From the NCBI GenBank assembly GCA_002307135.1, contig DBTQ01000027.1, positions 186,001 to 250,000 on the forward strand: a stretch of 64,000 nucleotides of DNA, read 5' to 3'. Origin of the DNA: Bacteroidetes bacterium UBA1312 (GTDB lineage Bacteria; Bacteroidota; Bacteroidia; Chitinophagales; Chitinophagaceae). The notes below the pieces were generated by a model. It made no database searches. It saw only the letters and a list, made by a program, of their open reading frames with translations, and was not told the origin of the DNA. Shown piece after piece: positions 20,485 through 28,747 of the stretch. Both the position numbers and the translations under genes were made by a program. The stretch's first letter is position 1, and every line of letters starts with the position of its first letter.

Positions 20485-20513
20485 TTTGTTTTTCAATAAA
20501 TACATTACCTTTG
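20485..20513 (+). promoter_or_regulatory. Strong Bacteroidetes promoter for the OmpA-family gene
   Basis: TTTG at 20485-20488 and TACCTTTG at 20506-20513, spaced by 17 bp, match both consensus elements (-33 TTTG, -7 TAnnTTTG). Transcription would begin near 20520, leaving an A/T-rich leader of about 43 nt before the ATG at 20563. This is the best-matching promoter in the window and fits a highly expressed outer-membrane protein. Confidence 0.8.
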
Positions 20514-20562
20514 CAGTGGATTTTTTCAAATAGGTTACTAATACTTTTTAAATACACACATT

Positions 20563-22308
20563 ATGATTAACAAGAAGTACGTATTATTAGCAGGCGCTAT
20601 AGCAGCTATTGCCGTACAACCGGCTTTTGCACAAGAGTCAAGCTCTACAACTACAAGTGGTTGGAGCGGGCGCGACATGACTTATCGTGGTTACAACTAT
20701 GACTACCTAGATACAGCTTATGTACCCAAAAACCGTATGCCGCAAGAGAAAAAATTCTTAGCGAACCAATACAGTTTTCCTTCAAAACCACGCAACATGT
20801 GGGAAGTAGGTGTAGGCTTCGGTCTATTTAACGTTTCTGGAGACGTTCCAACAACCATGTTATGGAATAAAGGTGGTTGGGGAATAGACTTACATGTGCG
20901 TAAAGCATTAGGATATGTAATGTCAGTTCGTATGGACTACACTTATGGTATAGCTAAAGGTCTTCAATGGCAACCTGCTTATGGATATGGTAATAATCCA
21001 GCTTGGATGAATAAAGGATACACTCCTCAATCAGGTAATGGTTCTGCTTTAGATCCTGTATTCTACAACTATCGTACAGAAGTTCATCAATTAAATCTTG
21101 ATTTGATTGCATCAACTAATAATATTCGTTTCCACAGAGCTAAAACAGGTGTTTCATTCTATGGTTTTGTTGGGTTAAGCGGTATAGCTTATCAAAACTG
21201 GATCAATGCATTAGACGGGAACTACGTTTCTTACAGAACTCAGTTTGAGACAATATATGAAAAATATAAAAACGCTAATGGTCAAATTGACTACGCAGAT
21301 AGAAAAAAAGTAAAAAAAGATTTACGTTCAATCCTAGATGGTTCATATGAAACTGACGGAGAGAGCACTGCAAAAAATCGTCGTCCAGGTATTTTCGATA
21401 AGAAAACTTTGATGTTTTATGCTTCAATCGGTATGGGTGTTCAAATTCGTCTTTCTCAACGCTTCAACCTTTCTATCGAAGATCGTTTGACTATACCAAT
21501 GGGTAATGGCGATGATTTATTAGATGGTCAACGTTGGGCAGAACAAACAACAAAAGAACCAGTTCTTACTCAAAGCACAGACGGTCTTAACTATTTCTCT
21601 GTTGGTTTGAACTACAACATCGGAAGAAAAAGCAAAAATGTTGAGCCATTGTATTGGATGAATCCATTGGATTATGCATATACAGAATTAAACGCTCCTC
21701 GTCACATGAAACTTCCTGATGCTACTCTTGCTGATTCAGATGGTGATGGTGTTCCTGATCAACTAGACAAATGCCCAGGAACTCCTGCTAATGTTAAGGT
21801 TGACGCTCATGGTTGTCCATTAGATACAGATGGTGACGGTGTTCCTGATTACATGGATAAACAATTAATCACACCGACAGAATGTCAACCAGTTGATGCT
21901 GATGGTGTTGGTAAATGTCCAGATCCAGAATGCTGCAAAAATCGTCAAGTTGTTTCTTGCAGCAACATACCAGCAGCAAGCATTACTTTCGATGCAAATT
22001 CAAGCAAAATCAAACCAGCTGCTCAAACACAATTAGCTGTAATGGCTGCTCAAATGCAAGCGAATCCAACTTGTAAAGTAGTTGTAATAGGTAACGGTAA
22101 CGGTAGTAAAGTACAACAACAACGTTCATGGGATCGCGTAAATGCAATCATTGAATACATGAGCGAGAAAAACGGAATTGATCGCGGTCGCTTCATATTC
22201 CAATATGGTAAAGAAGGTGATGCAAACTCTGTAATGCTACGCGCAGCAGCTACAGACGAAGAAGGTCCAACTAACGTTGCTCCTCCATTCCCAAATTTGA
22301 AAAAATAA
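20563..22308 (+). CDS. OmpA-family outer membrane protein with thrombospondin type 3 repeats
   Basis: A 581-residue protein with a signal peptide (about 1-23, cleavage after AFA). Residues about 75-365 are an aromatic, glycine-rich region likely to form an outer-membrane beta-barrel. About 390-430 holds two calcium-binding TSP3 repeats (DSDGDGVPDQLDKCPGTP and DTDGDGVPDYMDK). The end (about 470-570) resembles an OmpA peptidoglycan-binding domain, starting SITFDANSSKIKP. The loop that normally carries the diaminopimelate-binding Asp reads IGNGNGS (509-515), so that Asp is missing, while a downstream Arg (about 525) is kept. It probably anchors the outer membrane to the wall; binding may be altered. 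Confidence 0.85.
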   Translation: MINKKYVLLAGAIAAIAVQPAFAQESSSTTTSGWSGRDMTYRGYNYDYLDTAYVPKNRMPQEKKFLANQYSFPSKPRNMWEVGVGFGLFNVSGDVPTTMLWNKGGWGIDLHVRKALGYVMSVRMDYTYGIAKGLQWQPAYGYGNNPAWMNKGYTPQSGNGSALDPVFYNYRTEVHQLNLDLIASTNNIRFHRAKTGVSFYGFVGLSGIAYQNWINALDGNYVSYRTQFETIYEKYKNANGQIDYADRKKVKKDLRSILDGSYETDGESTAKNRRPGIFDKKTLMFYASIGMGVQIRLSQRFNLSIEDRLTIPMGNGDDLLDGQRWAEQTTKEPVLTQSTDGLNYFSVGLNYNIGRKSKNVEPLYWMNPLDYAYTELNAPRHMKLPDATLADSDGDGVPDQLDKCPGTPANVKVDAHGCPLDTDGDGVPDYMDKQLITPTECQPVDADGVGKCPDPECCKNRQVVSCSNIPAASITFDANSSKIKPAAQTQLAVMAAQMQANPTCKVVVIGNGNGSKVQQQRSWDRVNAIIEYMSEKNGIDRGRFIFQYGKEGDANSVMLRAAATDEEGPTNVAPPFPNLKK

Positions 22309-22321
22309 ATTTTAGTAACAT

Positions 22322-22369
22322 AATAATCAAAAAAGACCTCGTCGAAAGATGAGGTCTTTTTTGATTATT
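22322..22369 (+). terminator. Palindromic terminator after the OmpA-family gene
   Basis: A perfect 19-bp inverted repeat (22322-22340 with 22351-22369) with a 10-nt loop. The core is AGACCTC/GAGGTCT flanked by A6/T6, giving a hairpin plus T-run. It lies 14 bp after the stop codon and would also function on the other strand. Confidence 0.9.
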
Positions 22370-22826
22370 ATAACTTTAAGAGATTATCTATTACTATGCC
22401 CAATACATCATTCATTAATATGTATTGAACGGAATATAGCACGACCGTATTAGACGAATAAAATGATTAGGCATCTAAAAAATACATTATTATAAAAATG
22501 GAGAATGGTATTTACCTCGACCTTTCCATAAGCGCAGACCATTTGTGACGTGTTATAAAAAGCCCTTATTTATAAACCCAAAACATTCGAGGACTTTCTC
22601 CCCAACACAGTAGTAACAAACACTCGAAAGCTTAGCTCCCCTTTGTAACTATTAAGAAATGAGAGATCGGTTTTAGAAGCCCGTGATGCTATCTAAATTT
22701 GAATGACAAGAGTCCAGAATACTAAGAGAAAATAGCTTCTACAGAAGAACCTAATATTGATATGCTAGAATAGAATGCTTAATAGTTTTATCAGAAGAGA
22801 AATTCCATTGGAATGTGGAATGAATT
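22370..22826. other. Gene-free stretch
   Basis: About 450 bases between the OmpA-family terminator and the end of the TraB-like gene. Both strands carry frequent stops. No promoter, tRNA, hairpin or repeat unit was recognised. The short plus-strand frame that begins at 22775 mostly overlaps the TraB gene antisense and lacks any protein character. Confidence 0.5.
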
Positions 22827-23714
22827 TTATTTTACAGACTCTACTTGGTATCCTTCTTTGCGTAACAATTCAATTAATCCATACAAATGGCCTGCACCAA
22901 CCGCAAAAAAAGTGGATTGTTGCCTCATTATTTCCCCCATTCTGGGAATCCATTTTTCATTACGTTTATCCAATAAATCACTTGTACTAATACTCATATT
23001 ATCTGCTACATTCATCATTTGATGTAGCGCATTAAGATCTTGTTTTTTATAAGCGTCAGTTAACTGAGTCAATTGATTTTTATCTTCTGGATTTCCTTTT
23101 GCAATGCTCAACATTTGGTTAATGATAGAATCTGTCGGAATATTTTCTAAAAGACTCAATTGCTCATCTAGGCTTTCCAAGCCGCTAATTTTTTTCTGCA
23201 CACTGTGCGCTAATTCTACTAGTTTAAGCTCATAAGATACAGATTCTTTACATACAGCAGATTTACCCAAATCTAATGAAAACATAAGGTATAGTGCTAT
23301 GGGTTTCAATTGTTGCAATAGATTCATATTCTGATGTAATGAATCTTCGACATAATGCTTAAATAATGTATAATCGTTTTCATTTTTGAAATAATCTTTA
23401 ATGACCTTACCACTCAAATCAATCATTTTTAATCCAGCTGACGACATAAGATCCGGTTCGTCAAGGTTCATCTCAAGACAAAGAGCCTGAGTTTGTAAAA
23501 AATGTTCATTCATGGTATTAGTCCAAAAATAATCATCTGCACAAATTAAATGCATTGTACCAAAAAGATAAGATGTATTATTTGTACCTTTTTGTGTAAT
23601 ACGCCAGAGTAATGAATTGTCTAATTTCCCCTTATTGGGCACCTTGGCTGTAACCGGAAATGTGTAGATTAAACTAAAGACAAAGGTTAGTAGAATTTTA
23701 AATGTTTTTTTCAT
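22827..23714 (-). CDS. TraB/GumN family protein, exported
   Basis: A 295-residue protein with a signal peptide after MKKTFKILL (cleavage near PVTAK). LLWRIT followed by SYLFGTMHLI, the acidic LCLEMNLDEP, and the C-terminal FFAVGAGHLYG are the three conserved blocks of TraB/GumN proteins, which have a Tiki-like metal-dependent protease fold. The conserved GxxH and GxGH histidines are present. Function in bacteria is mostly untested. The frame is open to 23756, but that start would overlap the ZIP gene and precede the signal peptide, so the ATG at 23714 is used. It is 16 bp downstream of the ZIP gene and probably co-transcribed. Confidence 0.8.
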   Translation of the reverse strand: MKKTFKILLTFVFSLIYTFPVTAKVPNKGKLDNSLLWRITQKGTNNTSYLFGTMHLICADDYFWTNTMNEHFLQTQALCLEMNLDEPDLMSSAGLKMIDLSGKVIKDYFKNENDYTLFKHYVEDSLHQNMNLLQQLKPIALYLMFSLDLGKSAVCKESVSYELKLVELAHSVQKKISGLESLDEQLSLLENIPTDSIINQMLSIAKGNPEDKNQLTQLTDAYKKQDLNALHQMMNVADNMSISTSDLLDKRNEKWIPRMGEIMRQQSTFFAVGAGHLYGLIELLRKEGYQVESVK

Positions 23715-23730
23715 GTCTATTTCGAAATGA

Positions 23731-24474
23731 TTAATGAGCCAATAAAGTCGCAGCACCTAAAGCTACGCCAGTCAAAATAGCAACTGTCTTTTGCCAAGTA
23801 AGCGCATGCTGCTTGGTACCACTTTCAAAAAATATGGTAGTAGCAATGTGAATAAATGCTCCAGCAACAATAGGAATCAATATACCCACAACTTGTGATA
23901 TGGCATGGTATCGAGTACCCAAAAAAGATGCAATTATACTTGCCGCAGGTGTGAATAGAGCAAACAATACCAACATCCCTAATGCTGTTAATGAAGTACC
24001 TTTCGCTGTACGAATGATTGTTGCTACTAACATGGCTTCAGGCAATTTATGGGCAGCTACAGCTAAGTATAGTGCAGTATCAGTATTGGGTAATCGGTAA
24101 TTAAATCCTAATGGCAGCCCTTCCATAAAGGAGTGAACACCTAATCCGGCCAATATTGATAGCAGTGGTATATTCTGCCCATGTCCTGGATGTATATGTG
24201 CATGACCATGCTCTACTCCATGTGTCAGTTTCTGTATTACTAATTGCAGAAAGAATCCTGCTAATATATAAACACCGGCACTTTTACCTAATTCTTCAAA
24301 TGTTTCGGGTAAAAGGTGTAAAAAGGTAATACTCAACAAAAAGGATCCTGAAAACGCCAACAACAAATTCATGTTTTTGTCTTCAATGATTTTTAAACGA
24401 AAAGCAATAATCCCAGCAACGAATGTGAGTAAAAATAATAACGTATTGGGAATAAGGTGTAGATAGTTTAACAA
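23731..24474 (-). CDS. ZIP family divalent metal transporter
   Basis: A 247-residue membrane protein with about eight helices. The binuclear metal-site motifs are HSFMEG (His114, Glu118) and HKLPEA (His142, Glu146), placed as in ZIP helices IV and V. Between helices III and IV is a histidine-rich loop (HGVEHGHAHIHPGHG, about 85-99), expected to bind zinc. It should import zinc, iron or manganese. It is the first gene of a two-gene unit with the TraB/GumN-like protein. Confidence 0.9.
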   Translation of the reverse strand: MLNYLHLIPNTLLFLLTFVAGIIAFRLKIIEDKNMNLLLAFSGSFLLSITFLHLLPETFEELGKSAGVYILAGFFLQLVIQKLTHGVEHGHAHIHPGHGQNIPLLSILAGLGVHSFMEGLPLGFNYRLPNTDTALYLAVAAHKLPEAMLVATIIRTAKGTSLTALGMLVLFALFTPAASIIASFLGTRYHAISQVVGILIPIVAGAFIHIATTIFFESGTKQHALTWQKTVAILTGVALGAATLLAH

Positions 24475-24497
24475 AATTGTCTTCTTTTAAGGAACAA

Positions 24498-24505
24498 CAA
24501 AGTTA
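24498..24505 (-). promoter_or_regulatory. Probable -7 element for the ZIP-TraB unit
   Basis: CAAAGTTA on the plus strand is TAACTTTG on the minus strand, an exact TAnnTTTG match, 24 bp upstream of the ZIP start codon. No clear -33 TTTG was found at the right distance, so confidence is moderate. Confidence 0.45.
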
Positions 24506-24616
24506 GGGTGAAACAATAGTTCAGATACTATTTGTTTTTCAAATTGTAGTATTGTAATACACTTGGCTTAACGTATCTATTTATACTCTTTTATTAAATT
24601 AATGCATCCAAAAAAT

Positions 24617-24653
24617 AAACGCTGCCATAGTCGATTGACTATGGCAGCGTTTT
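24617..24653 (-). terminator. Terminator of mdh
   Basis: A perfect 16-bp inverted repeat AAACGCTGCCATAGTC (24617-24632) with its complement at 24637-24652, tetraloop between. On the minus strand it ends in a T-run, and it lies about 20 bp after the malate dehydrogenase stop codon. Confidence 0.9.
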
Positions 24654-24670
24654 ACTAAAAGAATGATGAT

Positions 24671-25609
24671 TTATGCGTTCACCAATGTATCTAATACAGC
24701 GTTCATACTGCGTACTGCATCTGCAGATTTATTGAATTCTGCTTGTTCCGCCTCATTCAATTTGTAATCAATTATTTTTTCCCACCCTTTACTGCCTATT
24801 ACTACAGGTACACCAAGACAAATATCTTTTTGACCATATTCACCATCAAGGGCTACACAGCAAGGGAATACTTTCTTTTGATTACGAACAATACTTTCTA
24901 CCAAAGCTGCTCCTGCTGCTCCTGGCGCATACCAAGCCGATGTACCTAACAATTTAGTTAAAGTAGCACCACCTACCATTGTATCTGCAGCAACCTGCTT
25001 CAATTGTTCTTCACTCAAAAAGTTAGATACCGGATTGCTGTTTAATGTAGCCAAACGAGTCAAAGGAATCATTGTTGTATCACCATGACCGCCAATAACT
25101 GTAGCATGAAGATCAGCTTGTGAACAATCCAATGCTTTTTGTAAGTATGTTTTAAAACGAGCACTATCCAAAATACCACCCATACCAATTACGCGGTTTT
25201 TAGGCAATCCGGTAGCTTTTAGTGCTAAATAAGTCATTGTATCCATTGGATTAGATATAACGACAATAATAGTATCAGGAGAATATTTCAATAAATTTTT
25301 AGCAACATCTTCAACAATCTTCGCATTAGTGCCAATAAGCTCTTCACGTGTCATGCCGGGTTTACGTGGGATACCTGAAGTAATCACACATACCGCTGAT
25401 CCAGCTGTTTTACTGTAATCATTAGTACTACCAGATACACGTGTATTGAAGCCCAATAAAGATGCTGTCTGTGTAATATCAAGTGCCTTGCCTTCAGCAA
25501 AACCTTCTTTAATATCCACTAATACCACTTCTTCAGCAAGTTCTCTTCTTACGATATTGTCTGCACAAGTTGCGCCTACTGCTCCGGCGCCTACTACGGT
25601 AATTTTCAT
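24671..25609 (-). CDS. mdh: Malate dehydrogenase (NAD)
   Basis: A 312-residue NAD-dependent dehydrogenase interconverting malate and oxaloacetate in the TCA cycle. The Rossmann motif GAGAVGATCA opens the protein; ISNPMDTMTYLA, DSARFKTYL and the catalytic histidine motif GGHGDTTMIP place it in the LDH-like (type III) malate dehydrogenase group. Three substrate-binding arginines are expected; RKPGMTREEL supplies the mobile-loop pair. The frame is open up to 25651, but a promoter -7 element at 25649-25656 puts the start of transcription inside those extra codons, so the ATG at 25609 is chosen. Confidence 0.95.
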   Translation of the reverse strand: MKITVVGAGAVGATCADNIVRRELAEEVVLVDIKEGFAEGKALDITQTASLLGFNTRVSGSTNDYSKTAGSAVCVITSGIPRKPGMTREELIGTNAKIVEDVAKNLLKYSPDTIIVVISNPMDTMTYLALKATGLPKNRVIGMGGILDSARFKTYLQKALDCSQADLHATVIGGHGDTTMIPLTRLATLNSNPVSNFLSEEQLKQVAADTMVGGATLTKLLGTSAWYAPGAAGAALVESIVRNQKKVFPCCVALDGEYGQKDICLGVPVVIGSKGWEKIIDYKLNEAEQAEFNKSADAVRSMNAVLDTLVNA

Positions 25610-25648
25610 TTGGTTTGTTTTTTGTTTTTTGAAAATGGTTTTGCGCTG

Positions 25649-25656
25649 CAAAGATA
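25649..25656 (-). promoter_or_regulatory. Probable -7 element for mdh
   Basis: CAAAGATA is TATCTTTG on the minus strand, an exact TAnnTTTG match 40 bp upstream of the chosen ATG. It separates mdh from the pigment cluster upstream on the same strand, where no clear terminator was seen. No good -33 element was found. Confidence 0.5.
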
Positions 25657-25768
25657 GGAGAATTAGCTAACTAGTCCATTCTCAGATTTGCTAAATTGGT
25701 ATTTTTTTGTCCATCCAATTTTAGCGATGCTGCACCTTTCTTTATTCTTTTAAGCGTCAGTTAATTGA

Positions 25769-27058
25769 TCATTTCCTATTATCGAAAAAATGAATTGGTT
25801 TTCGACTCATCGGATTAAATATGAGTGGCTCCAATGCCGCTTTGGTCGTGAATTCAATTTTAGGTGTCACCCGTAATTTTGCTCTAAAGTGGTCTTTTAT
25901 TTGTTGTAAAAAATCTTCTGATTGCTGTTTCACTGCTATTTTAATGAGAATTTCATCTGTACCTAGATCATTAGTAGATATTTCAATCACATGACTTTCG
26001 ATATTTTCAAAATTATTTAAAACATCGTTCATTGCCGGTGGATATAAAGTCGTGCCTTTGTACTTAATCATTTGTTGCTTACGTCCAATAATGGGACCTA
26101 CCCGCAATGTATTTCTTCCACAAGGGCATGGATCTGTATGCAATTGTACAATATCTCCTGTTTTGAAGCGTATTAATGGCATCGCTTCTATACCTAGCGT
26201 AGTGAATGTCAGTTCTCCAATGCCGCCATTTTCAACAGGCATATCATTATCATCCAATAGTTCTACAATAATGAGCTCCGGATGATGATGACTACCTTGT
26301 GCATGGATACATTCCGTAAATGCGGTACTCATTTCAGTAGATGCATAGGTAGAGAATAGTTTAATTGCCCACTTATCCGTAATTTTTTTAGAAAGTGTAT
26401 TGAGCGCAAATTCCTGATCTCGCACAGATTCTCCAATACAAATTGCCCCTTTGACACTTGACTGATTGTAATCAATATTATTTGCCTCCGCATATTCTAT
26501 CATCTTTAATAAAAATGAAGGAACTGTAATAAGATAATTGGGTTGGTATTTGAGAATAGAGTCCCACTGAAGCTCCGGAATACCCGCCCCTACCCTAATG
26601 ACACCAACACCTAGTTTGCGTAGTCCAAGCAAGTAAGCTAAACCAGCCATAAACCGTCTGTCAATGGTAACCATAAGCTGTACCAGATCACCTTCCTGAA
26701 TACCAGCGCAGTCAAATGAAATAGCTTCATTGTAAGCTAGCCTATCCAAATCTTTATCTGTCAACCCAAAAGTTACGGGTGCTCCTAATGTGCCAGAGGT
26801 AGAAGCATAATCAAGAATTTTATTGTTTGGGACACAAATAAAGTCGTCATTAAATTTTTGCAAATCCTCCTTTGTAGTAAGTGGCAGCAGCTGTAAATCT
26901 TCTAACGTTTTAATGTTTTCAATAAGGATACCTTGTCTTTTAAAAACTGTTTGGTAGTAAGGTGAGTGTTCATTTACATACTGCAAGAGTTCCACTAGCT
27001 TTAGCTCCTGAAATTTCTTAATCGCTTGTAAAGATTCTTTTTCTATATCTGGAATCAT
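25769..27058 (-). CDS. PaaK-like AMP-dependent ligase of the flexirubin cluster
   Basis: A 429-residue adenylate-forming enzyme of the phenylacetate-CoA ligase family. The P-loop-like YASTSGTLGAPV (about 84-95), YASTEM (motif A5 region), and RFKTGD are the expected ATP and aryl-acid binding motifs. CPCGRNTLRVG is the PaaK-type zinc-like loop. In a cluster with a tyrosine ammonia-lyase, the natural inference is activation of 4-coumarate (or a derivative) and loading onto CoA or an ACP as the aryl polyene starter. It is the last gene of the minus-strand cluster. No phenylacetate degradation genes adjoin it. Confidence 0.75.
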   Translation of the reverse strand: MIPDIEKESLQAIKKFQELKLVELLQYVNEHSPYYQTVFKRQGILIENIKTLEDLQLLPLTTKEDLQKFNDDFICVPNNKILDYASTSGTLGAPVTFGLTDKDLDRLAYNEAISFDCAGIQEGDLVQLMVTIDRRFMAGLAYLLGLRKLGVGVIRVGAGIPELQWDSILKYQPNYLITVPSFLLKMIEYAEANNIDYNQSSVKGAICIGESVRDQEFALNTLSKKITDKWAIKLFSTYASTEMSTAFTECIHAQGSHHHPELIIVELLDDNDMPVENGGIGELTFTTLGIEAMPLIRFKTGDIVQLHTDPCPCGRNTLRVGPIIGRKQQMIKYKGTTLYPPAMNDVLNNFENIESHVIEISTNDLGTDEILIKIAVKQQSEDFLQQIKDHFRAKLRVTPKIEFTTKAALEPLIFNPMSRKPIHFFDNRK

Positions 27059-27062
27059 TTTT

Positions 27063-28736
27063 CTAATGCAGCTTTTTTTGAACTTTTCTAAAATATTTTT
27101 CTACAATCAGTTTTTGGGGCTCTGTTGTTATCTCTTTACCAAGCGCTTTCTTAAAATTCACTTTTGCTATCTTATACTGTTTGTTTTTATAAAAAAACAA
27201 ACCGGTTTTATAATAGACGAGCCAATATTCAGGATTCAAAGATTGGTATTTTTGAACAAAATTATCAGGCAGTACCTTTTTATTTTTCAAAATTGAATCC
27301 ATAAGCTTATCAGCTATTTTGAATTGTTCATAATCAGTATAGGATTGAGTATTGACAAAGGGATCCTGGGGGATATTTAAGCTCGTATCCGCCAAAGAAA
27401 TAATTGAGTCTTGGGAATTTCTGTTTTGAAATATTTTGTTCAAATCATAACATACAAATTCGCCCAACTGATAGGGATTAGACGATACCCACACCAAGCG
27501 TTGTTCCGGTTTAAAAATAACCGAATGATGCGCAATTAGCTGATTGATTGCTTTCTCATTGCCATACCCTAACAGCTTATTTTTTAGCCCCTCTTTATCT
27601 CTTAAGATACCCGCTGTTGTAACAGGATTTAATTTCTTTTCACGAGCAAGTAATTCCGTCAATCTATCGTACCGATATTGGGAATGACTGTTCAAGATAT
27701 GTTTTTTATTTCTTTTATCGTTCTTAAATGTTTTGCTCTGAAAATGGTTCGTAGCAATCAATTGTTGGCTATTAGGTAAATCGTATATCCCTATCTTAGT
27801 TGGCGAAACTTCTATAAGTATTGCTTTCCTATCTGATGCACTACCCACCATTATTGACTCTGATACAAATACTTTTCTTTTTCGGGCAATTGCAATCGCT
27901 TCATCAATATTTTTGGCATACTGTAGTATTTCTCTTGTCAATATAGAAATAGGCGTACGAGCCACTAAAGGTATTTTAGATTTCCCAGCGTTGATCGTTA
28001 CTGTCAGCCCTTCTTTATTCATACCGGATACTGCACCTATCATGCCAGGCCAGGTAACCATCATAAATGGATGTCCCTTTTGAGGAGTAACAAAAGCTAC
28101 AATTTTATTTTCAGCAAAAGCATCTCCAACGTAAAAATCAAAGTTTCTGCCCAGTAGCAAAGCGCCATCATCCGTTTTATTTCCCCAAGCTGCAAATGAA
28201 GAGCACCCAACCAAAGCCAAGTCTTGTAGTGCATGGCCAATATCATGTGCGGCATGTAAATAAAGGCTTCTAAGATAGGGTGACGCTATATTGTCGAAAT
28301 TATGTGTACTGTATTGCGACAATCCGTATATCTCAGTTTGGTATTCGTCCGGAACATTTCTGTACAATTTTCTATTGTACCATTTAAGAAAATGACGAAG
28401 AAGATTGAGCCTGAATTTTGAGGGAACTAGATCATAAATTTTAGAAAAGAAGGCACGCTCCTGACGATGAAGTAATGAGTCTGTCAAACTCCCAGTGGCC
28501 ATCCCTATTTGTAACGGATCTCCAGTTACATAAAGTTCCCATTGTTTTTGTTTGTTTTGGAACAAAGAGTTCTTACCGGATGTTCGGTAATTGTAGGGAT
28601 GTTCGGTAACTTTAGGGGTTGTAGTATCGTAAGTGGTTAATGAGGGACGATGCTTCAGCGATTGGGAAATACCACAAGAGATACATACAAATAGTAGGCA
28701 GTATAAGAGCACATATTGAAGTATTCTGTTCAGCAC
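27063..28736 (-). CDS. C45-type (acyl-CoA:6-APA acyltransferase-like) Ntn hydrolase, probable lipoprotein
   Basis: A 557-residue protein with a hydrophobic N-terminus holding Cys18/Cys21 (FVCISCG), plausibly a lipoprotein signal although the lipobox is imperfect. VGCSSFAAWG (Cys178) followed by LLGRNFDF is the autoprocessing nucleophile region of C45/linear amide C-N hydrolase enzymes: cleavage before Cys frees it as an N-terminal nucleophile. MNKEGLTVTIN downstream fits the same fold. The C-terminal 120 residues look helical and TPR-like. Such enzymes move acyl groups between thioesters, amides or esters. Its position inside the flexirubin cluster makes it a candidate for acyl transfer to or from the pigment; this is inference. 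Confidence 0.7.
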   Translation of the reverse strand: MLNRILQYVLLYCLLFVCISCGISQSLKHRPSLTTYDTTTPKVTEHPYNYRTSGKNSLFQNKQKQWELYVTGDPLQIGMATGSLTDSLLHRQERAFFSKIYDLVPSKFRLNLLRHFLKWYNRKLYRNVPDEYQTEIYGLSQYSTHNFDNIASPYLRSLYLHAAHDIGHALQDLALVGCSSFAAWGNKTDDGALLLGRNFDFYVGDAFAENKIVAFVTPQKGHPFMMVTWPGMIGAVSGMNKEGLTVTINAGKSKIPLVARTPISILTREILQYAKNIDEAIAIARKRKVFVSESIMVGSASDRKAILIEVSPTKIGIYDLPNSQQLIATNHFQSKTFKNDKRNKKHILNSHSQYRYDRLTELLAREKKLNPVTTAGILRDKEGLKNKLLGYGNEKAINQLIAHHSVIFKPEQRLVWVSSNPYQLGEFVCYDLNKIFQNRNSQDSIISLADTSLNIPQDPFVNTQSYTDYEQFKIADKLMDSILKNKKVLPDNFVQKYQSLNPEYWLVYYKTGLFFYKNKQYKIAKVNFKKALGKEITTEPQKLIVEKYFRKVQKKLH

Positions 28737-28747
28737 AAAAACGTTAT

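Noticed and set aside
22775..22990. 71-codon plus-strand frame after the OmpA-family gene
   Set aside because: Most of it is antisense to the C-terminus of the TraB/GumN-like gene, and it has no promoter or protein-like composition.
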